DNA from: Mycobacterium sp. OTB74
GTDB lineage: Bacteria; Actinomycetota; Actinomycetes; Mycobacteriales; Mycobacteriaceae
NCBI RefSeq assembly: GCF_029892685.1
Contig: NZ_JARXVD010000001.1
Location: forward strand, 576,962 to 640,961
DNA: 64,000 bases
Direction: 5' to 3'
The notes under the pieces were generated by a model, which worked only from the letters and a program-made list of their open reading frames with translations, did not search any database and had not been told where the DNA came from. Made by a program: the position numbers and the translations under genes. Position 1 is the first letter of the stretch. Each line of letters starts with the position of its first letter. Positions 1 through 9,790 of the stretch are shown in pieces.

Positions 1-818
1 CACGGGTGAACCCGGATCGGCTACACGCCGGGCTGGAGCAGATCAAGCAGACGCTTGAGGACAACGGCATCGACGTGCTGATCCCGATCGGTGGCGAGGG
101 CACGCTGACGGCCGCGCACTGGCTGTCCGAGGAGAACGTGCCCGTGGTCGGGGTGCCCAAGACCATCGACAACGACATCGATTGCACCGACGTGACATTC
201 GGCCACGACACCGCGCTGCAGATCGCGACCGACGCGATCGACCGACTGCATTCCACCGCCGAGTCGCATCAGAGAGTGATGCTGGTCGAGGTGATGGGCA
301 GGCACGCGGGCTGGATCGCGCTGAACGCCGGAATGGCTTCGGGTGCGCACATGACGCTGATCCCCGAGCAGCCGTTCGATGTCGCCGAGGTGTGCCGATT
401 GGTCAAACAGCGCTTCGTGCGCGGTGATTCGCACTTCATCTGTGTGGTGGCCGAGGGTGCGACTCCGTCCGAGGGTTCAATGCAGTTGCGCGACGGCGGA
501 ATTGACGAGTTCGGACACGTCCGGTTCACAGGGGTGGCGCAGCAGCTCGGAATGGAGATCGAGAAGCGCATCAAAAAAGAGGTGCGCACCACGGTGCTCG
601 GCCACGTCCAGCGCGGCGGCACCCCCACCGCATATGACCGGGTGCTGGCAACACGTTTCGGGGTCAACGCCGCCGACGCCGCACACAGCGGCGAGTTCGG
701 GATGATGGTGTCGCTGCGGGGCCAACACATCGATCGGGTGCCACTGGCCGATGCGGTGCGCCAACTCAAGCTCGTCCCGCAGGGTCGATACGACGACGCC
801 GCCGAGTTCTTCGGCTGA
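1..818 (+). CDS. pfkA: ATP-dependent 6-phosphofructokinase, 5' truncated by window edge
   Basis: This enzyme phosphorylates fructose 6-phosphate to fructose 1,6-bisphosphate in glycolysis. The reading frame is open from the first base, so about 70 N-terminal residues of a roughly 343-residue protein lie outside the window; the GTG at position 6 is internal, not the start. Visible family motifs are GGEGTL (nucleotide site; the Gly after Glu is typical of ATP rather than pyrophosphate enzymes), PKTIDNDI with the catalytic Asp, MGRHAGW (substrate binding) and [14 protein letters not shown] near the C-terminus. It lies directly upstream of gatB, as in M. tuberculosis, where pfkA sits between gatA and gatB. 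Confidence 0.95.
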   Translation, partial: RVNPDRLHAGLEQIKQTLEDNGIDVLIPIGGEGTLTAAHWLSEENVPVVGVPKTIDNDIDCTDVTFGHDTALQIATDAIDRLHSTAESHQRVMLVEVMGRHAGWIALNAGMASGAHMTLIPEQPFDVAEVCRLVKQRFVRGDSHFICVVAEGATPSEGSMQLRDGGIDEFGHVRFTGVAQQLGMEIEKRIKKEVRTTVLGHVQRGGTPTAYDRVLATRFGVNAADAAHSGEFGMMVSLRGQHIDRVPLADAVRQLKLVPQGRYDDAAEFFG

Positions 819-843
819 GCGGGCGGTCACTAGGATTGCGGGC

Positions 844-2340
844 ATGGCTGCCGCTGACCTTCTCGACTACGACGATGTCATCGCGACGTACGACCCCGTC
901 ATGGGCATGGAAGTACACGTCGAACTGTCCACCGCGACCAAGATGTTCTGTGGCTGCGCCAACCAGTTCGGCGCCGAGCCCAACACGCTGGTGTGCCCGG
1001 TCTGCCTGGGGCTCCCGGGAGCGCTGCCGGTGCTCAACGAGGCCGCCGTCGAGTCGGCCATCCGGATCGGTTTGGCGCTGAACTGCGATATCGCGCCATG
1101 GGGACGGTTCGCCCGCAAGAACTACTTCTACCCCGACCAGCCCAAGAACTACCAGATCAGCCAGTACGACGAGCCCATCGCGGTGAACGGCTACCTGGAT
1201 GTGCCGCTGGACGACGGCGCTACGTGGCGGGTGGAGATCGAGCGCGCCCACATGGAGGAGGACACCGGCAAGCTGACCCACCTGGGCAGCGACACCGGCC
1301 GTATCTCCGGCGCCACCGCGTCGCTCGCCGACTTCAACCGGGCCGGCGTTCCGCTGATCGAGATCGTCACCAAGCCGATCGAAGGGACCGGCGAGCGCGC
1401 TCCCGAGATCGCCCGGGCCTATGTCACTGCGCTGCGGGACCTCCTTCGTGCCTTGGACGTCTCCGATGTGCGGATGGATCAGGGCTCGATGCGCTGTGAC
1501 TCCAATGTTTCGCTGAAACTGAAGGGCGCGGAAGAGTTCGGTACGCGAACCGAAACCAAGAACGTCAACTCGCTCAAGAGCGTCGAGGTGGCGGTGCGTT
1601 ATGAGATGCGCCGGCAGGCTGCCGTCCTGCAGTCCGGGGGCACCATCACCCAGGAGACCCGGCACTTCCACGAGGACGGGCACACAACCTCGGGCCGGAG
1701 CAAGGAAACCGCCGAGGACTACCGGTACTTCCCGGAGCCGGACCTGGAGCCCATCGCCCCGCCGGCTGAGCTGGTGGAGCGACTGCGAGACACCATTCCG
1801 GAGCTGCCGTGGTTGGCGCGCAAGCGAATTCAGGAAGACTGGGGAATCTCCGACGAGGTGATGCGCGACCTGGTGAACGCCGGCGCCGTTGAGTTGGTGG
1901 CGGCCACCGTGCAGCACGGGGCTTCCAGCGAAGCCGCTCGCGCGTGGTGGGGCAACTTCCTGGTGCAGAAGGCCAACGAAGCCGAGGTGACGTTGGACGA
2001 CTTGGCCATCACCCCGGCGCAGGTGGCCGCAGTGGTCAAGCTGGTCGACGATGGCAAGCTTTCCAACAAGCTGGCCCGCCAGGTTGTCGAGGGTGTGCTG
2101 GCCGGCGAGGGCGAGCCCGAGCAGGTGATGACCGACCGCGGACTTGTTGTGGTGCGCGACGATTCGCTGATCCAGGCCGCGATCGATGAGGCGCTGGCCG
2201 CTCAACCGGACATCGCCGAGAAAATCCGGGGTGGCAAGGTGCAGGCCGCCGGCGCCATCGTCGGTGCGGTGATGAAGGCCACCAAGGGTCAGGCCGACGC
2301 CGCACGGGTGCGCGAACTGGTGATTGCCGCCTGTAGCTGA
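844..2340 (+). CDS. gatB: Asp-tRNA(Asn)/Glu-tRNA(Gln) amidotransferase subunit B
   Basis: GatB is the tRNA-binding and kinase subunit of the GatCAB complex, which converts Glu-tRNA(Gln) and Asp-tRNA(Asn) to the amidated forms. The 498-residue product shows the zinc-type cysteines (about C36, C38, C51, C54), the signature [19 protein letters not shown] and a C-terminal YqeY-like tail. The ATG at 844 is preferred over upstream in-frame codons because conserved sequence begins just after it. A TAGGAT box at 831-836 ends 7 nt before it, which suggests a leaderless transcript. The product fits with the discriminating tRNA genes and gltX further along the window. Confidence 0.97.
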   Translation: MAAADLLDYDDVIATYDPVMGMEVHVELSTATKMFCGCANQFGAEPNTLVCPVCLGLPGALPVLNEAAVESAIRIGLALNCDIAPWGRFARKNYFYPDQPKNYQISQYDEPIAVNGYLDVPLDDGATWRVEIERAHMEEDTGKLTHLGSDTGRISGATASLADFNRAGVPLIEIVTKPIEGTGERAPEIARAYVTALRDLLRALDVSDVRMDQGSMRCDSNVSLKLKGAEEFGTRTETKNVNSLKSVEVAVRYEMRRQAAVLQSGGTITQETRHFHEDGHTTSGRSKETAEDYRYFPEPDLEPIAPPAELVERLRDTIPELPWLARKRIQEDWGISDEVMRDLVNAGAVELVAATVQHGASSEAARAWWGNFLVQKANEAEVTLDDLAITPAQVAAVVKLVDDGKLSNKLARQVVEGVLAGEGEPEQVMTDRGLVVVRDDSLIQAAIDEALAAQPDIAEKIRGGKVQAAGAIVGAVMKATKGQADAARVRELVIAACS

Positions 2341-2343
2341 CCC

Positions 2344-3447
2344 TTAGAGGGGCGTTGCAGTATCCGGTGTGTGCAGCGCGGTCAGCGATGAGACGCCCGC
2401 GACGCAGTACCCCGCGATTACGAAACACAGTGCGGCCCAAGGGAGGCTGGCGGTAGGGGTGCCCGCGCCGGTGACACCGTCGATGGCACCCGCGAAATCC
2501 GGTAATACGGCAACCCACAACACGGTGAAGGTGAGCAGGTACAGCACACCGAACACCCGGACGTAGGGGCTTGGGTACTGGGTGCCGACGCGGCGAGTGA
2601 TGCGCCATTGCTGAATCAGGGTGGGCATCGCCACCACGGCGAACATGACGATCTCGAGGGTGAGCACCACCGACTGCGCGACGATGTGCGGGGCCGCCAG
2701 CCACGCCGGCAGGCTCAGCACCCCGGTGAGAGTCGGCGCCAGCACGCAGATTGCCGGAATCCGCCAGATCATCGACCGTCGGCGTGCCCCGGCTTCGGCC
2801 GGGTGTGTGACCAGCACGTACACGAGCAGTCCGATGACCGCCGGTCCCAGCAGGGCTAGGCTGACCATGCTGCTGACCGGCACGCAGCCGAGCATCGGGT
2901 GATTCAGCGGATTGCCGGAATTCCAGACCCACCAACGCAATTGCGGCCCCAGATGGTCAAACACGCCGTAGATGCAGCCGTGGACGGATCCCACGCAGAC
3001 CGAGGCGACCAGCGCACCCCTACGCTCGAAAACCCCGACCGCGCGAACCACGTCGAACGCCAAGGTGACTGTGGCCGGGTAGAGGGCCAGCACGTACAAC
3101 GGCAATCGGTCGTCGAGGATGTCGACGGTGAAGACGTTGTGTACCAGCACGATGCCGAACCGTTGGGAGCTGAACATCTCGGGCGAATACCGCGGCAACT
3201 CGATCACCAGGGCATAGACCGCCGACGCCAGCCACAGCGCGACCCCGGTCAGGTCGCCCTCACGGCGCCAGCGACGCACGGCGAAGATCAGCGCGAGTAC
3301 CGCGCCCGTCACCATTAACACCTCGACCACCGGCAGCGTCCAGTCGGTCAGCGTCAATGGGTTGCGCAGTCGCACCAACGAGCTGTCGTCGCAAGAGAAG
3401 CCGAGGTAGCCGGCCAGCCGAGCGAAGTCGGCTGGGCATGACCTCAT
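2344..3447 (-). CDS. Polytopic membrane protein of unknown function
   Basis: The 367-residue product is very hydrophobic, with about eight to nine predicted membrane-spanning stretches separated by short charged loops. It has no catalytic motif I recognise. A small N-terminal segment with two cysteines (MRSCPADF...GYLGFSCDD) precedes the first span. GTG at 3450 and ATG at 3447 are adjacent; the ATG was chosen. It is convergent with gatB (3 bp between stops) and lies about 24 bp downstream of lppZ on the same strand, so the two may be cotranscribed. No function is proposed. Confidence 0.75.
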   Translation of the reverse strand: MRSCPADFARLAGYLGFSCDDSSLVRLRNPLTLTDWTLPVVEVLMVTGAVLALIFAVRRWRREGDLTGVALWLASAVYALVIELPRYSPEMFSSQRFGIVLVHNVFTVDILDDRLPLYVLALYPATVTLAFDVVRAVGVFERRGALVASVCVGSVHGCIYGVFDHLGPQLRWWVWNSGNPLNHPMLGCVPVSSMVSLALLGPAVIGLLVYVLVTHPAEAGARRRSMIWRIPAICVLAPTLTGVLSLPAWLAAPHIVAQSVVLTLEIVMFAVVAMPTLIQQWRITRRVGTQYPSPYVRVFGVLYLLTFTVLWVAVLPDFAGAIDGVTGAGTPTASLPWAALCFVIAGYCVAGVSSLTALHTPDTATPL

Positions 3448-3471
3448 CACACGAGTGCACCTGACATCGGA

Positions 3472-4626
3472 CTACGTCTTGTCGTCGGTACTGCGCGGGA
3501 ACCCGCCCTGCGGGAACAACGGGAACACCACGTCGTCGAATTTCTCGGCGTCGCCGGCCGTCTTGTTCACCGTGGCGCCCCATACGTTGCCGTCGGGGGA
3601 GAGCTTCAAGGCGAAGGCGTGGCCGTGGGTGTCCTGCCGCATCACCTCAGGATTACCCGTCACGGCACCGGTGTCCTTGGACATCCGGACAGCCACTGTC
3701 TGTTTGGTGTTGACCAGGTTGACCAGGACGGTGCCGTCGGTTGCCGCGCATCCGGCGACGCCCGGCCGGTTCGGCCAGGTCCACACCGTCGATACCTTCG
3801 AGTCCTTGGTGATGCGTTGCAGTCGATCGGCGGCCGGGGTGCGGTCGGTGACATAGAGCGAGCCGTTGGACGCATCGATGCACATCGCGCCGCCGGCGCC
3901 CATCCCGGACAGCGCGGTAGTCGGCGGTGCCTGGCCCACGGTGGTCGGCTGCTCGATGCGCAGCAGTTTGCCCGCCAGCGAAGTCGGATCGGCCGCAGCC
4001 GCAGGGTTGCCTGCGTCGCCCGTGAGCACCATCAGGGTGGTCGGGCTGGTGAAGATGAGCGCCCCGGTGTTACCCACGGCGCCCTTCGGGATGCCGGTCA
4101 GGATCGGCTTGGGCACATCGCCGTCGGCGATCCGGACCACGCGGTTGTCGGCCGGCGTGCTGACGTAGGCGTACATCAGCCGGTCCTGCTGGTAGGTGGG
4201 CGACAGCACGATGTCCATCAGGCCGCCATCACCCGAGCCATCGACGGGGATCACGACCTTGACCTTCGGTTCTGCGGTCGTGGAGATGTTCTTGACCGCA
4301 CCGGTCACCCGCTCGGCCACCAGTGCCGAATGACTGTCGCCGCCCATGATCAGGCCGCTTGTGGACTCCAGGCAGCCCTGCAGCACGGCAGGTGCCGGGC
4401 ATGCCTTGGGGAACGGGTTGGGTGGCAGCGGCGGTGGCGGCGGAGGTGGGGAGCTGGGCGGTGCGCCCATCTGAGGCTCAAGGGTGAACGGAGCTGACTC
4501 AGCTGAGTCGAAGCGGGCGCACCCGGGAACCACCAGCAAAACCGCGCCGAGCACCACGGCGACCCGGGACAGGTGACCTGCCAGCACACCCCGTGTGGAC
4601 CGGCCTGGTCTCATGGTCGCCGTCAT
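3472..4626 (-). CDS. lppZ: Lipoprotein LppZ, PQQ glucose/sorbosone dehydrogenase-like beta-propeller
   Basis: Orthologue of mycobacterial LppZ (Rv3006), a secreted, lipid-anchored protein with a six-bladed propeller like soluble PQQ sugar dehydrogenases. The start at 4626 gives a 384-residue precursor: a basic N-terminus (MTATMRPGRS), a hydrophobic stretch and a lipobox ending VPGC with the lipidated Cys at residue 36, followed by a poly-Pro linker. Propeller features include GGLMDIVLSPTYQQDRLMY and NVWGATVNKTAGDAEKFDDV near the C-terminus. Substrate and PQQ dependence are unproven. ATG 4614 is an alternative start that keeps the signal peptide. It is divergent from the doxX-like gene, as in M. 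tuberculosis. Confidence 0.93.
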   Translation of the reverse strand: MTATMRPGRSTRGVLAGHLSRVAVVLGAVLLVVPGCARFDSAESAPFTLEPQMGAPPSSPPPPPPPLPPNPFPKACPAPAVLQGCLESTSGLIMGGDSHSALVAERVTGAVKNISTTAEPKVKVVIPVDGSGDGGLMDIVLSPTYQQDRLMYAYVSTPADNRVVRIADGDVPKPILTGIPKGAVGNTGALIFTSPTTLMVLTGDAGNPAAAADPTSLAGKLLRIEQPTTVGQAPPTTALSGMGAGGAMCIDASNGSLYVTDRTPAADRLQRITKDSKVSTVWTWPNRPGVAGCAATDGTVLVNLVNTKQTVAVRMSKDTGAVTGNPEVMRQDTHGHAFALKLSPDGNVWGATVNKTAGDAEKFDDVVFPLFPQGGFPRSTDDKT

Positions 4627-4764
4627 GCCCGCCAGGTTACGGACCGGTTGATGGTGCGCGCCACGCCGGGCGGTGCGCAGGGCGCCGCTAATCCCGTGAA
4701 CAAGCGGGTCAAAGTTCCGCGCCAATGCACGACCAGCGCGGCGATTGCACTTACCCTGGCAATC

Positions 4765-5637
4765 ATGACCAGTCCCCCCAACGACCCGCGCGCATGGCGA
4801 CGGCCGGAACAGTCGGCCGCCAAGCCCGCGTCGGCGCGCCTGGTCGAGTCCGAAGACGACCTGCCCATCACGACCTACATCGCCGGCACCACTGACGGCG
4901 GCGAGATGGCCACCACAGCAATCCCGCGGTATGACACTCCGGCCGATGACGATGCATCATCATCGGCCGGATCTGCGAAGGGGTTCAGTCTGCTGAACGA
5001 ACCCGAACCACTGCCTTACGTACAACCCAGCGGCCGTTCATCCGCGCAGGGCGCCGAGCCCGCCGAGATCGAACCTGATCCCGAGGTCGAAGCGCGGGTA
5101 CGCGCTGCCAGCCGACGCGGCACCCAGGACCTGGGTCTGCTGCTGTTGCGGGCAGGCCTGGGTGCCTGGTTGGTGGCGCACGGCCTGCAGAAGGCGTTCG
5201 GCTGGTGGGGTGGTCCGGGCCTGAATGGGTTCCAGCATTCGCTGGCCACCGCGGGCTACCAGCACGCGGGCGTGCTGTCCTACCTGGGCACGGGCGTTCA
5301 GATCGGGGCCGGAGTGCTGCTGGTGCTGGGTCTGTTCACCCCGTTGGCCGCGGCGGTCGCGCTCGCCTACCTGCTCAACGCCCTGGCGGTGGCCGTGGGC
5401 GGACAGTTGATCCACGGCTATTTCCCGTATTTCCTGCCGGACGGGCATGAATACCAGGTGACCATGGTCGTGATCGCCGCGGCGCTCACCCTGACCGGAC
5501 CCGGCCGCTACGGATTCGACGCGGGCCGCGGGTGGGCACGCCGGCCATTCATCGGTTCGGCCCTGTCGCTGGTGCTCGGTATCGGGCTGGGCGTCGGCGT
5601 GTGGGTGTTGCTGAACGGCTCCAACCCGCTGAGTTAG
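4765..5637 (+). CDS. DoxX family membrane protein (Rv3005c-like)
   Basis: The 290-residue protein has a disordered, acidic N-terminus of about 110 residues followed by a DoxX domain with four to five membrane helices (from GTQDLGLLLLRAGLGAW onward). In M. tuberculosis the orthologue Rv3005c forms a membrane oxidoreductase complex with SodA and the thiosulfate sulfurtransferase SseA, coupling superoxide detoxification to thiol homeostasis; the same role here is inferred from orthology. The start at ATG 4765 is supported by TACCCT at 4752-4757, 7 nt upstream, which suggests leaderless expression. Longer in-frame openings from 4573 run into the divergent lppZ gene and are unlikely. Confidence 0.88.
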   Translation: MTSPPNDPRAWRRPEQSAAKPASARLVESEDDLPITTYIAGTTDGGEMATTAIPRYDTPADDDASSSAGSAKGFSLLNEPEPLPYVQPSGRSSAQGAEPAEIEPDPEVEARVRAASRRGTQDLGLLLLRAGLGAWLVAHGLQKAFGWWGGPGLNGFQHSLATAGYQHAGVLSYLGTGVQIGAGVLLVLGLFTPLAAAVALAYLLNALAVAVGGQLIHGYFPYFLPDGHEYQVTMVVIAAALTLTGPGRYGFDAGRGWARRPFIGSALSLVLGIGLGVGVWVLLNGSNPLS

Positions 5638-5640
5638 CGG

Positions 5641-6051
5641 TTATTCGTTGTAGGGATTGGGCACCACGCCGCCGCTGGCCGCAGTCAGCACCGGTAGCGA
5701 TCCGAACGTCACCGCGGGCAGTCGCAACAATGACCCGTCGGTCAGTTCGGCCTTGGCCCAGGACGACCTGTCGAACCGCAGTCCCTTGACCTCCGGCCAG
5801 CGCACCGTGCGGCTGGTCAGCAGTGACCGCGCGGTGACGCCCTGCCGGTCCGCGACAGTTCGGTATCGAATCACCATGGCCGACAACGCGATTGGGATGA
5901 TGAGCAGGACAGCGCACCAGGACGGCCCGGAGAACACCAGCGCCAGCAGCCCGAGGGCGAAGAAGGCCACCGCAATGTGGGCGACCGCCGGAATTCTGAT
6001 GACGACGGGCTTGGTTGCGGCCGAAGCGCTTCGGGGACTCACAAGAGACAT
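5641..6051 (-). CDS. cfp6: Cfp6-like membrane protein with bacterial PH domain
   Basis: The 136-residue protein matches mycobacterial Cfp6 (Rv3004): two N-terminal hydrophobic helices (AVAHIAVAFFALGLLALVF and AVLLIIPIALSAMVI) and a small bPH-type beta domain with the conserved ending RWPEVKGLRF...LRLPAVTFGSLPVLTAASGG. The biochemical role is unknown, although the M. tuberculosis protein was first found in culture filtrate. It lies between the doxX-like gene (convergent) and the ilvBNC operon (divergent), exactly as in M. tuberculosis. ATG 6051 was chosen because the frame upstream has no conserved sequence. Confidence 0.88.
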   Translation of the reverse strand: MSLVSPRSASAATKPVVIRIPAVAHIAVAFFALGLLALVFSGPSWCAVLLIIPIALSAMVIRYRTVADRQGVTARSLLTSRTVRWPEVKGLRFDRSSWAKAELTDGSLLRLPAVTFGSLPVLTAASGGVVPNPYNE

Positions 6052-6095
6052 CTTCCCAGGCGCCGGGAGCGGCGAGTATGCGGCCTGGAGCCAAT

Positions 6096-6125
6096 TTGAC
6101 CTGTGGACGCTGCGGGGACTACCGT
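6096..6125 (+). promoter_or_regulatory. Promoter for the ilv leader and ilvBN
   Basis: TTGACC at 6096-6101 and TACCGT at 6120-6125 are separated by 18 bp, a good mycobacterial housekeeping promoter (TANNNT -10). Transcription would start about 6132-6134, at or next to the ATG of the leader peptide, so the leader would be translated from a leaderless mRNA. Predicted from sequence only. Confidence 0.6.
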
Positions 6126-6133
6126 CAGATGTT

Positions 6134-6184
6134 ATGCGAACCCCGGCAATGCTCGTAGTAATCGGTTGGCGCGTTGATGCGTAG
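6134..6184 (+). CDS. ilvB leader peptide with Leu-Val-Val-Ile codons
   Basis: A 16-codon reading frame encodes MRTPAMLVVIGWRVDA and ends 121 bp before ilvB. Codons 7-10 read Leu-Val-Val-Ile, all products of the pathway below it, and Val recurs at codon 14. It begins about 8 nt downstream of a -10 box and is followed by an RNA hairpin series ending in a T-tract. This is the arrangement of a classical ribosome-mediated attenuator, as established for ilvBNC of Corynebacterium glutamicum. An internal ATG at 6149 would give the shorter MLVVIGWRVDA. The frame is far too short for ordinary gene finders; the case rests on codon content and position. Confidence 0.82.
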   Translation: MRTPAMLVVIGWRVDA

Positions 6185-6220
6185 CCAGGCTTAGCAGCCG
6201 ACACCGACGAGCATCGACGC
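6171..6220 (+). promoter_or_regulatory. Leader RNA stem (arms 6171-6180 and 6211-6220)
   Basis: The last codons of the leader peptide (6171-6180, gcgttgatgc) can pair over 10 bp, including one G-U, with 6211-6220 (gcatcgacgc). The downstream arm ends just before the terminator stem at 6223. A ribosome stalled on the Val/Ile codons would cover the upstream arm, so this stem is placed to sense stalling. A weaker alternative pairing, 6207-6211 with 6227-6231, would overlap the terminator's 5' arm and could be an antiterminator. Confidence 0.6.
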
Positions 6221-6222
6221 GC

Positions 6223-6260
6223 AACCCTCGTACAGCAGCAGACGCTGGCGGGGGTTTTTT
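6223..6260 (+). terminator. Rho-independent attenuator upstream of ilvB
   Basis: An 8-bp stem pairs 6223-6230 (aaccctcg) with 6249-6256 (cgggggtt, one G-U). Inside the loop is a further 4-bp stem, 6233-6236 with 6244-6247. A run of six T (6255-6260) follows. It lies between the leader peptide stop (6184) and ilvB (6306), as expected for an attenuator; intrinsic terminators with T-runs are uncommon in mycobacteria. Confidence 0.75.
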
Positions 6261-6305
6261 GTTGCCCGAGAACATAACCGCTGAGAACACTGACAAGAGG
6301 ACATA

Positions 6306-8147
6306 GTGAGCGCACCTACTACGCGACCGCCCGAGTCGGCGCAGAAGACCAACGGGGTTGCCAGCCCGCAACCGAGAACCGTTGCCCCGCAACAGATGAC
6401 CGGTGCCCAGGCGGTCGTGCGCTCGCTCGAGGAACTGGATGTCGACACCATCTTCGGCATTCCTGGCGGCGCGGTGCTGCCCGTCTATGACCCGCTGTAC
6501 GACTCCAAGAAGGTCCGCCACGTCCTGGTCCGGCACGAGCAGGGCGCAGGCCACGCGGCGTCGGGCTACGCGCACGCCACCGGCAAGGTCGGCGTGATGA
6601 TGGCCACGTCGGGTCCCGGCGCCACCAACCTGGTGACCCCGCTGGCCGACGCCCAGATGGACTCCATCCCGGTGGTCGCCATCACAGGCCAGGTCGGCCG
6701 TGGCCTGATCGGCACCGACGCCTTCCAGGAAGCCGACATCACCGGCATGACCATGCCGATTACCAAGCACAACTTCCTGGTGCGCAATGGTGACGACATC
6801 GCCAAGGTCATCGCCGAGGCATTCCACATCGCGTCCTCTGGCCGCCCCGGCGCGGTTCTGGTGGACATCCCCAAGGACATCCTGCAGGGCCAGTGCACCT
6901 TCAGTTGGCCACCGGAGATCGACCTGCCGGGCTACAAGCCCAACACCAAGCCGCACAGCCGCCAGGTGCGCGAGGCGGCCAAGCTGATCGCCGCCGCCCA
7001 CAAGCCCGTGCTGTACGTCGGTGGCGGTGTCATCCGCGGTGATGCCAGCGCCGAACTGCTGGAACTGGCCGAACTGACCGGCATCCCGGTCGTCACCACC
7101 CTGATGGCGCGCGGCGCATTCCCGGACAGCCATGCCCAGCACATGGGCATGCCGGGCATGCACGGCACCGTTTCAGCGGTCGCGGCGCTGCAGAAGAGCG
7201 ACCTGCTGATCGCACTGGGCACGCGCTTCGATGACCGCGTCACCGGCCAGCTGTCAACATTCGCGCCCGAGGCGAAGGTGATCCACGCCGACATCGACCC
7301 GGCCGAGATCGGCAAGAACCGGCACGCCGATGTGCCCATCGTCGGTGACATAAAGAACGTCATCGTCGACCTGCTGGCGGCGCTTCGCCGGGACGGGGTC
7401 TCCGCCGATACGCTGGACCTTGCCGACTGGTGGGAGTACCTGAACGGCATCAAGGCCACCTACCCGCTGAGCTACGGCCCGCAGAGCGACGGCAGCCTCT
7501 CGCCCGAGTACGTCATCGAGAAGCTGGGTCAGATGGCCGGCCCGGACGCGCTGTATGTGGCTGGCGTCGGCCAGCACCAGATGTGGGCCGCGCAATTCAT
7601 CAAGTACGAGAACCCCAAGACCTGGCTGAACTCCGGGGGCCTGGGCACCATGGGTTACTCGATCCCGGCCGCCATGGGCGCCAAGTTCGCCCGCCCGGAG
7701 GCCGAGGTGTGGGCCATCGATGGTGACGGCTGCTTCCAGATGACCAACCAGGAGCTGGCCACCTGTGCAGTGGAGGGCGCCCCGATCAAGGTCGCGCTGA
7801 TCAACAACGGCAACTTGGGCATGGTGCGGCAGTGGCAGACGCTCTTCTACGAGGAGCGCTACAGCCAGACCGATCTTTCCACCCACTCGCGCCGGATTCC
7901 GGACTTCGTGAAGCTGGCCGAGGCGCTGGGCTGCGTCGGCCTGCGTTGCGAGCGTGAGGAGGACGTCGAGGACGTAATCCGGCAGGCCCGCGAGATCAAT
8001 GACCGCCCCGTGGTCATCGACTTCATCGTGGGTGCCGACGCCCAGGTGTGGCCGATGGTCGCCGCGGGCACCAGCAACGACGAGATCATGGCGGCGCGCG
8101 ATATCCGTCCGCTGTTCGACAACGAGGATCAGGTGCAAGCCCGATGA
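6306..8147 (+). CDS. ilvB: Acetolactate synthase, catalytic subunit
   Basis: This is the thiamine-diphosphate enzyme that makes acetolactate or acetohydroxybutyrate, the first common step of Val, Leu and Ile synthesis. The 613-residue product resembles M. tuberculosis IlvB1 closely: catalytic Glu in [16 protein letters not shown], the FAD-binding middle domain (GVIRGDAS...GMPGMHGT) and the ThDP motif beginning [16 protein letters not shown] and ending about 28 residues later in NNGNLGMV. The GTG start at 6306 has AGAGGA at 6296-6301. The first 30 residues are a poorly conserved Pro/Thr-rich leader. The stop overlaps the ilvN start (ATGA), so the subunits are translationally coupled. Expression is probably set by the upstream attenuator. 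Confidence 0.98.
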   Translation: MSAPTTRPPESAQKTNGVASPQPRTVAPQQMTGAQAVVRSLEELDVDTIFGIPGGAVLPVYDPLYDSKKVRHVLVRHEQGAGHAASGYAHATGKVGVMMATSGPGATNLVTPLADAQMDSIPVVAITGQVGRGLIGTDAFQEADITGMTMPITKHNFLVRNGDDIAKVIAEAFHIASSGRPGAVLVDIPKDILQGQCTFSWPPEIDLPGYKPNTKPHSRQVREAAKLIAAAHKPVLYVGGGVIRGDASAELLELAELTGIPVVTTLMARGAFPDSHAQHMGMPGMHGTVSAVAALQKSDLLIALGTRFDDRVTGQLSTFAPEAKVIHADIDPAEIGKNRHADVPIVGDIKNVIVDLLAALRRDGVSADTLDLADWWEYLNGIKATYPLSYGPQSDGSLSPEYVIEKLGQMAGPDALYVAGVGQHQMWAAQFIKYENPKTWLNSGGLGTMGYSIPAAMGAKFARPEAEVWAIDGDGCFQMTNQELATCAVEGAPIKVALINNGNLGMVRQWQTLFYEERYSQTDLSTHSRRIPDFVKLAEALGCVGLRCEREEDVEDVIRQAREINDRPVVIDFIVGADAQVWPMVAAGTSNDEIMAARDIRPLFDNEDQVQAR

Positions 8148-8647
8148 CGACTACTCACACTCTGTCGGTCCTGGTCGAGGACACTCCCGGTGTGCTGGCT
8201 CGGGTGGCGGCGCTGTTCTCGCGGCGCGGCTTCAACATCCAGTCGCTGGCGGTCGGTGGCACCGACCAGAAGAACATGTCCCGGATGACCATCGTGGTCG
8301 CCGTCGAGGACCTGCCGTTGGAGCAGATGACCAAGCAGCTCAACAAGCTGATCAACGTCATCAAGATCGTCGAGCAGGAACCGGACAACTCGGTGTCTCG
8401 CGAGCTGGCGCTGATCAAAGTGCGTGCTGACGCAAGCGTCCGTGGGCAGGTCATTGAGGCCGTCAACCTGTTCCGGGCCAAGGTGGTCGACGTGTCCAAC
8501 GAGTCGCTGACCATCGAGGCCACCGGCACCCAGGAGAAGCTCGAAGCATTGCTTCGAGTGCTGGAGCCGTACGGTATCCGTGAGCTGGTGCAGTCCGGTG
8601 TGGTGTCCCTGGCCCGCGGTCCGCGCGCTATCGGCGCGGCCAAATAA
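8144..8647 (+). CDS. ilvN: Acetolactate synthase, regulatory subunit
   Basis: The 167-residue small subunit (also named ilvH) activates IlvB and carries the valine feedback site. An N-terminal ACT domain is evident ([29 protein letters not shown]), followed by the second ACT-like half ending in [22 protein letters not shown] 8144 overlaps the ilvB stop by four bases; the longer frame upstream lies inside ilvB and is not used. Confidence 0.97.
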   Translation: MTTTHTLSVLVEDTPGVLARVAALFSRRGFNIQSLAVGGTDQKNMSRMTIVVAVEDLPLEQMTKQLNKLINVIKIVEQEPDNSVSRELALIKVRADASVRGQVIEAVNLFRAKVVDVSNESLTIEATGTQEKLEALLRVLEPYGIRELVQSGVVSLARGPRAIGAAK

Positions 8648-8716
8648 CCCGGGTCCGCGTGGTATCAGCGCGGCGGAATAGTCTTCGACAACACAATCAA
8701 GGTAAGGAATAAGTAA

Positions 8717-9730
<1,014 letters not shown>

Positions 9731-9743
9731 CTCCCAACGCGAT

Positions 9744-9786
9744 TTGTGCACGTTTACCGGCCGAGATCGCCGGTAAACGTGCACAA
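9744..9786. terminator. 18-bp perfect stem-loop between convergent genes
   Basis: Arms 9744-9761 and 9769-9786 are perfectly complementary (18 bp) around a 7-nt loop. It begins 14 bp after the ilvC stop and ends 4 bp before the stop of the convergent monooxygenase gene, so it could terminate transcription from both sides. There is no long T-tract, as is usual for mycobacterial terminator hairpins. Confidence 0.7.
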
Positions 9787-9790
9787 GTCG

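Noticed and set aside
766..2205. Long open frame on the minus strand opposite gatB
   Set aside because: It mirrors a strongly conserved gene, has Gly/Arg/Val-rich low-information sequence and no family motif; such shadows are common in GC-rich DNA. Similar frames opposite leuB, recG and pyc were rejected for the same reason.
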